Shown here piece by piece: positions 42,375 through 50,686 of a DNA stretch of 64,000 nucleotides (positions are counted from its first letter, which is position 1; each line of letters starts with the position of its first letter). The position numbers were made by a program, and so were the translations under genes. The notes beneath the pieces are model-generated. The model was given only the letters and a program-made list of their open reading frames with translations, ran no database searches and was not told where the DNA came from. Location of the stretch: contig CBDDIF010000002.1 in assembly GCA_965228785.1 (NCBI GenBank), positions 2,852,001 to 2,916,000 of the forward strand, in the 5' to 3' direction. The stretch comes from Hoeflea_A sp965228785. GTDB taxonomy: Bacteria > Pseudomonadota > Alphaproteobacteria > Rhizobiales > Rhizobiaceae.

Positions 42375-42614
42375 CAACTGAATTTCTTCGATTTTGACGA
42401 CTTTCATTAACCGCATCGAAACCAGAAAGGCCGCTCAATGACCGCGGTTGCTTGGGTCGCTCGATCCAAGGCATGATGCCCCGCCACCGTGTCGGCTTGT
42501 TCCTACATGTTTGCCTGAAATGCCGATCGATCGCCCCTGATCCGGGCGGCGAGACGATCCGTTGCGCCCTTTGTTCAATCTGCGGCGCACGACCTTTACG
42601 GAATGGAGCACGCG

Positions 42615-44630
42615 ATGACCGGGAACCTGGGCTCAGGAAGCAAATCCGCCAGGCTGTCGATTGGAGTCGGCACAAAAATTTATGCCATGGTCGGCATGTG
42701 TCTGATGCTGCTGTGCCTGGTGGCCGGCGTCGGCATCTGGCAAATGTACAAAGTCGGACTGGAAGTAGAAGCCATCGCCGAGCGCGACACTCCGATGACT
42801 GCCGCCATGACCAAGGTGACGGTTCATCAGTTGGAACAGGCAATCAATTTCGAACGCGCATTTCGCGCCGCCGAGGAAGTCGCCAGGCACCCGGAAGCCA
42901 AGAAGACGCTGGACTATTCGATCGCCAAATTCGAAAAGCTGACGACGGAGGTGGATGATGAATTCGTCGAAGCCATCGAGCTGGCGAACCACGCCCATGC
43001 CACGGCGATCACCGATGCCGAACGGGATGAGTTCAAGAAGGTCGGCACGACGCTCACCGACCTGGCCAAGCTTCACAAGAGCTATGACGACCTGGCGCTG
43101 AAATCCTTTGCACTGATCGAAGCAGGTCGGCTCGATGCCGCCGTCTCGATGCTGCCGGAGATCGAAGAGCAGCAGGAAAAACTCGACCACAGCCTGGAAG
43201 AGCTGCTGTTTGAAATCGAGGAATTCACCGTACATGCGGCCAAGGCCGCGGAAGCGCACGAAAAGTTCGCCTTGCAGCTGATGGGCGTGATCACTGTGAT
43301 CGCCCTCCTGCTCGGTATAGGCATGTCGATCTTAATGGTGCGGCGCAGCGTCACTCGGCCCCTGGAGGACATCGTCAAGGGTCTCGATGCCCTCAACGCC
43401 GACGACCTGACGGTCGACGTCAAAGTCGCGGCGAATGACGAGATAGGCAAGGTGGCCACCGCCTACGGCGTCTTCAAGGAAAACCTGATCCGTTCTCGCG
43501 AGCTCGAAGCTGAGCAGCGCGAGATGGAGCAGCAGCGCAGGGACGAGGAAGACAGGGCAAGAGAACGCGACACCGAGCAGGCTCGCGAACAGGCTCAGGT
43601 CACCCAGAGTTTCGAGGACGCGATGGCGTCGCTGGCGAAAAAGAACCTCGCCTATCGCATTGACGCGGAGTTCCCGGCTGCATTCCAGGCGCTAAAGGAT
43701 AACTTCAACAATGCCATGGAGCAGTTGTCGGATACCATGTTGCAGATCGGTTCGGCTTCGGAGCAGATTCTCTCAGGCTCGAAGGAAATCCATACGGTCG
43801 TCGACGGGCTGGCGAGCCGCAACGAGCAGCAGGCTGCCGCAGTTGAGGAGACCGCAGCCGCTGTAAGCGAAACCACCTCCGCCATGAAATCGGCCAGCGA
43901 TCGGGCAAAGGACGCCAGCGGTCTCGTTGCCACTGCCCGCGACAACGCCCAGAAATCCGGCGAGGTGGTCCGCAACGCCATCGATGCCATGGGCAAGATC
44001 GAAGAGTCTGCTGACAAGATCACCGACATTATCGGCGTCATCGATGAAATCGCCTTCCAGACCAATCTGCTGGCTCTCAATGCGGGGGTAGAGGCGGCGC
44101 GTGCGGGCGACGCTGGCAAAGGCTTTGCCGTCGTCGCTCAAGAGGTGAGAGAGCTGGCACAGCGTTCCAGCAGCGCGGCCAAGGAGATCAAGGAACTGAT
44201 CGACACCTCCGGCGGGCACGTCAAGGCCGGCGCCACGCTGGTCAACGAGACCGGTTCGGTGCTGGAAGCCATCGTCTCGCAGGTTTCCGAGATCAACGAC
44301 CATATCGGATCGATCTCCGGCTCGGCCAACGAGCAGGCCATCGGCCTCCAGGAAATCAACGAGGCCGTCAACAACATCGACCAGGGCACGCAGCACAACG
44401 CGGCTGCTTCGGAACAGGCTTCGGCCGCCAGTCAGATGCTGGCCGACGAGGTGGTTCGCGTCAACGCCATGCTGCAGACCTTCCAGATGGGTGCCGCGCG
44501 GATACAGCCGGAGATCGAGCCGGAAGCTCAAAACACCAACACGGAGCCGGCTCCCGTCCGGTCGGTACGCTCCGCCCCGGCCTTCGATGGCAATGCGGCT
44601 GTCGCGGATGACAACTGGGACGAGTTCTGA
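42615..44630 (+). CDS. Methyl-accepting chemotaxis protein with C-terminal NWDEF pentapeptide
   Basis: The ATG at 42615 follows GGAG and is preferred to the one at 42603. The 671-residue protein has a first membrane helix at about 20-42 (MCLMLLCLVAGVGIW), an all-helical periplasmic bundle, a second helix near 222-245 (ITVIALLLGIGMSILMV), a HAMP domain and a long cytoplasmic coiled coil. The signalling tip is EIAFQTNLLALNAGVEAARAG-like, at about residues 480-500. It ends in NWDEF, matching the xWxxF pentapeptide that docks CheR/CheB on E. coli receptors. No other chemotaxis genes are in the window. The helical-bundle sensor resembles those for small aromatic or carboxylate ligands, but the ligand is unknown. 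Confidence 0.95.
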   Translation: MTGNLGSGSKSARLSIGVGTKIYAMVGMCLMLLCLVAGVGIWQMYKVGLEVEAIAERDTPMTAAMTKVTVHQLEQAINFERAFRAAEEVARHPEAKKTLDYSIAKFEKLTTEVDDEFVEAIELANHAHATAITDAERDEFKKVGTTLTDLAKLHKSYDDLALKSFALIEAGRLDAAVSMLPEIEEQQEKLDHSLEELLFEIEEFTVHAAKAAEAHEKFALQLMGVITVIALLLGIGMSILMVRRSVTRPLEDIVKGLDALNADDLTVDVKVAANDEIGKVATAYGVFKENLIRSRELEAEQREMEQQRRDEEDRARERDTEQAREQAQVTQSFEDAMASLAKKNLAYRIDAEFPAAFQALKDNFNNAMEQLSDTMLQIGSASEQILSGSKEIHTVVDGLASRNEQQAAAVEETAAAVSETTSAMKSASDRAKDASGLVATARDNAQKSGEVVRNAIDAMGKIEESADKITDIIGVIDEIAFQTNLLALNAGVEAARAGDAGKGFAVVAQEVRELAQRSSSAAKEIKELIDTSGGHVKAGATLVNETGSVLEAIVSQVSEINDHIGSISGSANEQAIGLQEINEAVNNIDQGTQHNAAASEQASAASQMLADEVVRVNAMLQTFQMGAARIQPEIEPEAQNTNTEPAPVRSVRSAPAFDGNAAVADDNWDEF

Positions 44631-44655
44631 TCCAGGAACTTCCTTGCTTCTTTTA

Positions 44656-44684
44656 GGCCGCGCCGAAAGGTGCGGCCTTTTTTT
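44656..44684 (+). terminator. Rho-independent terminator after the chemoreceptor gene
   Basis: A G/C-rich stem GGCCGCGCC / GGTGCGGCC closed by a GAAA tetraloop (44656-44677) is followed directly by seven T (44678-44684). It lies 25 bp after the stop codon and is the clearest intrinsic terminator in the window. Confidence 0.9.
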
Positions 44685-44712
44685 GTGCCGCTGTGCGCCG
44701 TATCTATAGGCA

Positions 44713-45714
44713 ATGGGCGCAGTCACTTCACTCTTTGTCTACAAGGTGGCTCAGGCAGCGGGCGACTCTGTCGACCAGGACGCGCTGCTCCGGTCAATCG
44801 GCCTGGATCCGACAGGCGAGGCCGATGTTACTCGCATGGTATCCGACGCCGCCTACTACGACTTCTTCGAGCGGGTAGCCCACGCGTTAGGCGATGCGAC
44901 CGCGCTGCCGCTTCGAACCGGCGCCAGCATGAATTGCGACGATTACGGCGCGTTCGGTCTTTCCTGGAAGACCGCGCCGACATTGCGCGCCTCCTTCTCA
45001 CGGTCGGAGCGCTATTGGCGGCTGCTGACCAGCGTTTCAGAATACGAGGTCCGGGCGGCGGGCGACGACGCCTGGTTCATCCTGCATCGTAGCGGCGACC
45101 GGCGTTTGGGGCTTCGGCTGTCAAACGAGGCGACGCTCGCCAGCGTGGTCTCAATCATACGACAAATCTCGCCGGTAGAGTTTTCCCCACTGGAGGTGCA
45201 TCTCAAGCACCAACCGCCTGCCACTACGGATGCCCATGAAACCTATTTCGGATGTCCGGTCGTGTTCGAATCCGATCGCGATGCGCTGCTGATCCCGGCC
45301 GAAGCCTTGGCCCGTGCCAACCGGCAGGCGGATGAGGGCATCACGCGCTTCCTGCTGGGCCATCTTGACGCTGAGTTGAAGAAGGTCGAGGCGGATCGGA
45401 CGCTGCAGCAGATGGTGCATGACGCCATCGCGCAGTCGCTCAGCGATGGCGTCCCGAAAATGCCAGATGTGGCGCGGCGACTTGGTCTGAGCGAACGCAC
45501 CCTGCAACGCCGGCTGGGCGACGAAGGCCTGTCCTTTCAAAAACTGGTCGATGGAGCTCGTCGCGAGCTTGCCGAAGGGTTGCTCGTACAGAGCGACTAC
45601 CCGCTTGCCGAGGTGGCGTTTCTAACGGGATTTTCGGAGCAAAGCGCCTTCAATCGCGCCTTCAAGCGCTGGCTCAACACAACGCCGGCGGCCTTTCGCG
45701 AAACCCACACATAA
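44713..45714 (+). CDS. AraC-family regulator with arabinose-binding-type N-terminal domain
   Basis: The 333-residue product has the long helical N-terminal domain of the OruR/ArgR-like AraC subgroup (Arabinose_bd, PF12625 type: LLRSIGLDPTGEADVTRMV, FGLSWKTAPTLRASFSRSER) and a C-terminal AraC HTH (VARRLGLSERTLQRRLGDEG, then FLTGFSEQSAFNRAFKRW). It is unrelated in its sensor half to the four AraC paralogs at the window's left end. It follows the chemoreceptor terminator and lies about 100 bp upstream of the NmrA-like and DUF1772 genes in the same direction, which are its likely targets. Confidence 0.9.
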   Translation: MGAVTSLFVYKVAQAAGDSVDQDALLRSIGLDPTGEADVTRMVSDAAYYDFFERVAHALGDATALPLRTGASMNCDDYGAFGLSWKTAPTLRASFSRSERYWRLLTSVSEYEVRAAGDDAWFILHRSGDRRLGLRLSNEATLASVVSIIRQISPVEFSPLEVHLKHQPPATTDAHETYFGCPVVFESDRDALLIPAEALARANRQADEGITRFLLGHLDAELKKVEADRTLQQMVHDAIAQSLSDGVPKMPDVARRLGLSERTLQRRLGDEGLSFQKLVDGARRELAEGLLVQSDYPLAEVAFLTGFSEQSAFNRAFKRWLNTTPAAFRETHT

Positions 45715-45815
45715 CCGGTGCTGGCGGCAGCGGTCAAAGCACTGGCAGCAAGTGTCAATCCAATTGGGGCATGATCGCCCATGGTGTCTCCATCAGATTT
45801 CAAAGGAGATACATC

Positions 45816-46643
45816 ATGCAGACCTCACCCATTCTCGTCATCGGCGCCACCGGCAAAACCGGCTCGCGCATCGCAGATCAACTGACACAGAAGGGTTATT
45901 CAGTCAGGCGCGGTTCGCGCAATTCCGCTATTCCCTTCGATTGGGAGGACGAAACCACCTGGAGCGCCGCGCTCGACGGTGTTTCCGCGGCCTATCTTTC
46001 CTACTTTCCGGACCTTGCCTTCCCGGGTGCCGTCGAGAAGGTGGAAACACTCTGCGCCGCGGCCAAAGCCTCCGGCGTGAAGAAAATCGTGCTGCTGTCG
46101 GGTCGCGGCGAACATCATGCCCGTCGCGGCGAAGAGGTGGTGCGCAATTGCGGGATCGATTTCACCCTGGTCCGTGCCGCCTGGTTCGCGCAGAATTTCA
46201 GCGAAGGATACCTGCGCGATCAGGTTCTCGGTGGAGTGATTGCGATGCCCGGGGGCGACGTGCGCGAACCGATCGTCGATGTCGACGATATCGCCGACGT
46301 CGCAGTTGCGGCACTCACCGAAGAAGGCCATTCCGGTAAACTCTACGAGGTCACCGGCCCACGACTAATGACGTTTGCCGAAATGACCAGAGAACTTTCA
46401 GCTGCGTCCGGACGGCCGATCCGCCATGTGCCAATCACATTCGACGAGTTTCACGACGGCCTGGTGCAGATCGGCGGCGAATTCATAGCGGACGTCTTCA
46501 CAGCGATTGCCCGCGAGACCCTCGATGGCCGAAACGCGTCCCTAACGGACGGAGTAGAGCGCGCGCTCGGTCGCCCGCCGCGGGACTTCGCCGATTTTGC
46601 CCGAAAGGCGGCCGCCGCCGGCGCCTGGTCCGAAGCGGCCTGA
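45816..46643 (+). CDS. NmrA-like NAD(P)-binding protein
   Basis: The ATG at 45816 has AAGGAG at the right distance. The 275-residue protein opens with the Rossmann motif VIGATGKTGSRIADQL (Gly residues at 10, 13 and 16) and continues like atypical SDRs of the NmrA/quinone-reductase (QOR2) group: GVKKIVLLSGRGEH, DFTLVRAAWFAQNFSEGY, EPIVDVDDIADVAVAAL. It lacks the YxxxK catalytic pair of classical SDRs. It may reduce quinones or sense the redox state of NADP(H). It is probably co-transcribed with the DUF1772 gene 55 bp downstream. Confidence 0.88.
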   Translation: MQTSPILVIGATGKTGSRIADQLTQKGYSVRRGSRNSAIPFDWEDETTWSAALDGVSAAYLSYFPDLAFPGAVEKVETLCAAAKASGVKKIVLLSGRGEHHARRGEEVVRNCGIDFTLVRAAWFAQNFSEGYLRDQVLGGVIAMPGGDVREPIVDVDDIADVAVAALTEEGHSGKLYEVTGPRLMTFAEMTRELSAASGRPIRHVPITFDEFHDGLVQIGGEFIADVFTAIARETLDGRNASLTDGVERALGRPPRDFADFARKAAAAGAWSEAA

Positions 46644-46698
46644 TGGCTCGGGTGGAGCGCAACGACGCTCCACCCTCTCAATATCGAAGGATAGACTT

Positions 46699-47181
46699 AT
46701 GCCTTTCTGGATGCTTCTTCTCAGCCAGTTTTCGATCCTCGCCCTTGCCGCGCTCGGTGGTGTATTCCTCGCCTTCTCCGACTTCATCATGCGGGCTCTT
46801 GGTGTAACCGGCGGCGCCGGCGGACCCGAGGCGATGCAGGCAATCAACCGCGAAGTGTTCCGCTACGTGTTCATGTCGCTGTTCATCGGCATGGTGCCCG
46901 TCTCGCTGCTTCTGGCCGGAGCAGCCGTGATGACGGACACGGCACCGGTTGTCTATGTCGCCGCCGCTGTGATCTACGTGTTCGGTGTTTTCGTCGTCAC
47001 GGCCGCCTTCAACGTGCCCATGAACAACGCGCTTGCGGCTCTCGACGCGGCTTCTGCCGACGGCCTGAACTACTGGACCACCAAATACCTGCCGGACTGG
47101 ACCTTCTGGAACAGCGCCAGGACAGTCGGATGTTTTGCCGCTTCGATTCTGCTGCTCTACGCGGTCACGCGCCAGGCCTAG
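46699..47181 (+). CDS. DUF1772 (anthrone oxygenase-like) membrane protein
   Basis: The start at 46699 has GAAGGA upstream. The 160-residue protein has four hydrophobic segments (FSILALAALGGVFLAFSDF, FMSLFIGMVPVSLLLAG, AAAVIYVFGVFVVTAAF, and the last near VGCFAASILLLYA). The sequence NVPMNNALAAL between helices is the signature of DUF1772 proteins, which include fungal anthrone oxygenases. With the NmrA-like oxidoreductase it may detoxify quinoid or polycyclic aromatics. It overlaps the convergent Ntn hydrolase gene by 4 bp at the 3' ends. Confidence 0.85.
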   Translation: MPFWMLLLSQFSILALAALGGVFLAFSDFIMRALGVTGGAGGPEAMQAINREVFRYVFMSLFIGMVPVSLLLAGAAVMTDTAPVVYVAAAVIYVFGVFVVTAAFNVPMNNALAALDAASADGLNYWTTKYLPDWTFWNSARTVGCFAASILLLYAVTRQA

Positions 47182-48269
47182 GGTTCACAGTGGAACGCCG
47201 CCAGCAGGCCGTCGGTCAAGGCGTCGGCCATTTCAGGCGCCAATCCGGCCCCCTTTGGCAGCGAGGCGAGAACCTGACGCGAAACGCCGCTGATGGCAGC
47301 CGGCGCCGCGGGTGAAAAGGAAGTGGAATTGGCGGCGGGCATGACGTCCGCCATCGCCATAGCCAGCGGGCGTTCGCGACAGCGGAAATTCATGTCCGAC
47401 ATGGCGATCCGGATCGTGTCGGGCTGACCGACAATCTTGAACACGACCCGGCCTTCAGTCGGGTCGAAAACGACGTTCCAGCGGCTGGACTGGTTTGCCA
47501 CCTTGCCCAGGACCGAAAACGCCTGCGCAGGCGTCACCCGATCACCGGCCGCTTGCACGGCCTCGGCTGCGACCAGAAATCGACTGAGGCTGTCTGGATC
47601 ACCGTCCGCCGACGGCAGCGGTTGCTCACCGCCAAAACCTTCAAATCCCTTCAAGCGCTCCGTTAGCACCGTGTAGCTTGTGTTGGTCAGCGCCGGGATC
47701 GGCATGTCCTTTGGCGTATGCACCGTCAGCCCTCCCACGGTCGGCGTCACAATTGCAGCGTTCCCCGATCGATCGGCGAGAAAGTAGTGAATGGGCACAA
47801 AGCCCAGAATGCGAACCTCCTGAAGGGCGCTCAAGGCTTCGTCGACGGACGCGGCGGTATCGAGCAAACGCTGGATGAACTCCAACTCGGTGACGACCGG
47901 GGCTTCCTCGTCGCCTGCGAAAACAGCGCCGTCGTTCCACATCAGGGAAACAACCAGACCCGCAGAATTCATGCCCGCGGCCGGCATTCCCGGACCCATC
48001 TGGTTGAAGGTGACGCTCGCGTGCCGGACGGTCCAACGCGCCGGATTGCCGTCCATGATGGAGCTGCGAACCGCCGGAGCCGGATTGGCAAACACCATAC
48101 CCGCTCCGGTCGCCGCGTAGTCGAAACTGTAGGCGATGAGCGGCCTGTGAGGCAGCCCCAGAGCTATGGTCGTGCAGGCAAGGGCGGTCGACGCCATGAG
48201 CGACATCAGCACGCCGATGCTGCCCAATATGCCGACTCTCCATCGACGTAGGTACATTGCAGTCTCCAT
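47178..48269 (-). CDS. Linear amide C-N hydrolase (choloylglycine hydrolase/penicillin acylase V family)
   Basis: The 363-residue protein has a signal peptide ending STALA followed at once by Cys32 (CTTIAL). In Ntn hydrolases the N-terminal nucleophile Cys is exposed exactly this way, so Sec processing would generate the active enzyme. Family blocks follow: IAYSFDYAATGAGMVFANP, FNQMGPGMPAAGMNSAGLVV and NTSYTVLTERL. Members cleave bile salts, penicillin V or N-acyl homoserine lactones in the periplasm. The particular amide is not evident. It is divergent from the LytTR gene (68 bp apart) and convergent with the DUF1772 gene. Confidence 0.9.
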   Translation of the reverse strand: METAMYLRRWRVGILGSIGVLMSLMASTALACTTIALGLPHRPLIAYSFDYAATGAGMVFANPAPAVRSSIMDGNPARWTVRHASVTFNQMGPGMPAAGMNSAGLVVSLMWNDGAVFAGDEEAPVVTELEFIQRLLDTAASVDEALSALQEVRILGFVPIHYFLADRSGNAAIVTPTVGGLTVHTPKDMPIPALTNTSYTVLTERLKGFEGFGGEQPLPSADGDPDSLSRFLVAAEAVQAAGDRVTPAQAFSVLGKVANQSSRWNVVFDPTEGRVVFKIVGQPDTIRIAMSDMNFRCRERPLAMAMADVMPAANSTSFSPAAPAAISGVSRQVLASLPKGAGLAPEMADALTDGLLAAFHCEP

Positions 48270-48337
48270 GCGGAACTTGTATCGATTTGCGATCCAATGG
48301 CGCCAAAGGCCGCTCAGCAGAAGCAGGATTTCGCCAA

Positions 48338-49114
48338 ATGCCCGTTTCCATCGCGAACGACACGCTTGCCAGCTCCCTGAAACGGGGGGTCACGTCCCTA
48401 TTCGGGTCGTCCCGTAATTTGGGACTGCTGGTTGTTGTTGCTCTGCTGGCCGGCATTGCCGGTCCCTTCGGGACCTATGAGGCCATGTCGGCGGCGCCGC
48501 GCCTTCTTTACTGGTTGCTGGTCGTCTTTGGCACCGCCGCCGCTGGACACTTGACCGGAACGGCCTCGGAGCATCTGCTGGACAAGCTCGTATGGCCAGC
48601 AGGCGCGCGCTTGTTGACCGCTTCGTTTCTGACCGCACTGCCGGTGTTCGGGATTGTGGTCCTGGTCCTCGCGGCATTCGGCGGTTGGCCGACCGGTTCC
48701 GATCTTGTCATCCTGTTTGCTCAATGCACCGTGGTCGTGGGCGGCATTACGCTGCTGACGCTGCCTCGGACCTCCACAAGTGATCGGCAACCAGCATGCT
48801 CGACTCCGAAACTGCTAAAGCGGCTGCCCAACGCCAAACGCGGCCGCCTCTTGCGGCTCCAAGCCCAGGATCACTACGTTGAAGTGGTCACCACGCGTGG
48901 TCATGCGCTTCTGGCAATGCGTTTCCGGGATGCCATCGACGAAGCACAACCGGAACCGGGCATGCAGGTGCATCGCTCCCACTGGGTTGCCCTGCACGCG
49001 GTCTCCGGCCGCTGCCGCATCAACGACAGGAACGGGCTTCGAATGAGCGACGGCGGCGCCGTACCGGTCGGTCGGAAATTCAGATCGGCCGTGCGAGACA
49101 GGGGCATCGCATAG
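48338..49114 (+). CDS. Membrane-bound LytTR-family transcriptional regulator
   Basis: The ATG at 48338 is preceded by AGGA. The 258-residue protein has four predicted membrane helices in the first 145 residues (GLLVVVALLAGIAGPFG, LLYWLLVVFGTAAAGHL, FLTALPVFGIVVLVLAAFGG, CTVVVGGITLLTL) and a C-terminal LytTR DNA-binding domain with LRLQAQDHYVEVVTTRGHA and VHRSHWVALHAV. It would bind DNA from the membrane, as do other alphaproteobacterial LytTR proteins. Its divergence from the Ntn amidohydrolase gene makes that gene the first candidate target. It ends 3 bp before the convergent iorB-like gene. Confidence 0.88.
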   Translation: MPVSIANDTLASSLKRGVTSLFGSSRNLGLLVVVALLAGIAGPFGTYEAMSAAPRLLYWLLVVFGTAAAGHLTGTASEHLLDKLVWPAGARLLTASFLTALPVFGIVVLVLAAFGGWPTGSDLVILFAQCTVVVGGITLLTLPRTSTSDRQPACSTPKLLKRLPNAKRGRLLRLQAQDHYVEVVTTRGHALLAMRFRDAIDEAQPEPGMQVHRSHWVALHAVSGRCRINDRNGLRMSDGGAVPVGRKFRSAVRDRGIA

Positions 49115-49117
49115 AAT

Positions 49118-50686
49118 TCACTCCGCCTTCCCGCTTTCGTCCGCCAGCTCCGACAACGCCGTCTCGAGCGCCTCCATGCCCTCGCCAGCCAGCGCAGCTT
49201 CGCGCAATGCGCGCAGTTGCTCCGCCGCATCAGGACGGCCCTTTAGCTGCGGCAGCGCCGAAAGCACGCGGTCGAATTTCGACAGGCTGCGGGCGTGGGT
49301 GTCGGAATAGCCCTTGATCAGGCGCCGGCAGTTGAGGATCTCGACGCCGAGATCGTAATCATCGGCGCGAATGGCGAGAGCCCGATCGAACCAGTCGGTG
49401 AAATGGGCCTCTTCGACCTCGTGGCGCAGCAGACGGCGTCGGATCGGCTTGAGCGAGGCCATGATCCACAGGCTGAGATAGCCGCTGATCGTATCGGTAC
49501 GCACGCGGCGACCGCGATTGATCATCCGGTCCAGCAAGCCGAACAGGCGCGGACTGTTTTCGATGCGGCGGCCAAGGCCGGCCGGAAGGGTGCCGCAGAC
49601 TTCCTGGGCACGCGGATGGAAATACTCTGTCACCTGCAGCACCGCTTCGTCCGGGACGCCGACTTCGGCGCGGACGCGGTTGGCGCGTGCCGTGCGCAGT
49701 TTCAGGTCGGCGACCCGGACGATGTCGTCATAGACCATGGCGTTGGCCATGTATTTGGCAGCGGCAGCCGTGAACCGCCACCCGTGCTCTTCGTCGTCAC
49801 CGTTTGCCGCTTGTTCAAGCTTCTCCAGATAGGTGCGTCCGTAATCGATATCCTGATAGTCGACGACTTTCTTCAGCCCCGCGGTTGCCATGGCGCGGGC
49901 CGGTTCGGGGAGTTGCCCAATTCGCGCCTCCAGAGTGTTCCAGGCCTCGACTAGCTTTGTCGGTCCCTCGACGGCAAATTCCAACGGCTTGCCGGTCGCC
50001 GTTTCGGTCACGGCCTCCGGTTCATCGCCGGTGGCCGCCCTATCGCAGCAGGCAGCAAACGCTGCCAGACTGGTTTCAACGCCGCGTCCGCTGGCGCGAA
50101 TGGTTTCTTCATAACTTTCGCGCGGAAACGGCAGGGCACCTGATCCAGCCAGAGCTCCGAAAAGGCCAGCCGATATGACACTGCCGGCGGCGACCGATTC
50201 CTTTTCCATGTCGAATGCGACGACACGCTTTGCGGCTTTGCGGGCGCGGGCGATCACCTTGTCGGGCTCGGCCCTGCCGTCGCCTGGGATGATTTTCTCC
50301 GACACCGAGAGAATGCGGTGCGACGACAGGATCAGAGTCGTGCGATCGGGGGTGACAAATCCACGAATGATCGACCGACCGGCCTCCATCAGCTCGGCGG
50401 CGATCATGATGTCGACATCGCCGACGGACGGCGTCAGGGCGAATACCGGTTCGCGGCCGGTGTCAGGTGCCATTTCGACATAGTAGATGGTTGCGCCGGT
50501 GCGTTGAGCGACGCCCGCCACGGATGTCGACTGGGCACGATAGCCATTGGCCTCGGCAAGCGCCACGATCCAGTCGGTCAGGACGCCGCCGCCCTGGCCG
50601 CCGACGGCCAGCATCGCCAGCTTGATGATGCCACCGGTGGCGTCGGCGCCGTTGAGATCCTTGTCGGCCAATGTTGCGATATTCAT
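49118..50686 (-). CDS. iorB: Indolepyruvate:ferredoxin oxidoreductase beta-type subunit with long C-terminal extension
   Basis: The start is the ATG at 50686, which overlaps the iorA stop (ATGA), giving 522 residues. The first 200 residues are the gamma/beta domain of 2-oxoacid:ferredoxin oxidoreductases (LAMLAVGGQGGGVLTDWIV, STSVAGVAQRTGATIYYVEM). Residues from about 230 to the end form a helical extension (NTLEARIGQLPEPARAMA, RRLIKGYSDTHARSLSKFDR) of the DUF6537 type found in fused IOR proteins; archaeal IorB proteins are only about 200 residues. With IorA it would decarboxylate an aryl 2-oxoacid to an acyl-CoA. The context suggests isatinate or indolepyruvate. Confidence 0.88.
   Translation of the reverse strand: MNIATLADKDLNGADATGGIIKLAMLAVGGQGGGVLTDWIVALAEANGYRAQSTSVAGVAQRTGATIYYVEMAPDTGREPVFALTPSVGDVDIMIAAELMEAGRSIIRGFVTPDRTTLILSSHRILSVSEKIIPGDGRAEPDKVIARARKAAKRVVAFDMEKESVAAGSVISAGLFGALAGSGALPFPRESYEETIRASGRGVETSLAAFAACCDRAATGDEPEAVTETATGKPLEFAVEGPTKLVEAWNTLEARIGQLPEPARAMATAGLKKVVDYQDIDYGRTYLEKLEQAANGDDEEHGWRFTAAAAKYMANAMVYDDIVRVADLKLRTARANRVRAEVGVPDEAVLQVTEYFHPRAQEVCGTLPAGLGRRIENSPRLFGLLDRMINRGRRVRTDTISGYLSLWIMASLKPIRRRLLRHEVEEAHFTDWFDRALAIRADDYDLGVEILNCRRLIKGYSDTHARSLSKFDRVLSALPQLKGRPDAAEQLRALREAALAGEGMEALETALSELADESGKAE

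Larger units (their letters stand above)
42013..42614. other. Intergenic region upstream of the chemoreceptor gene
   Basis: About 600 bp between divergent genes, with no convincing full-length gene. It contains a very short frame with a strong ribosome site (42199-42246) and a dyad (42353-42374), annotated separately, and a short direct repeat ACCCTCAATG seen twice near 42250 and 42290. It should hold the promoters of both the RTX gene and the chemoreceptor. Confidence 0.5.
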
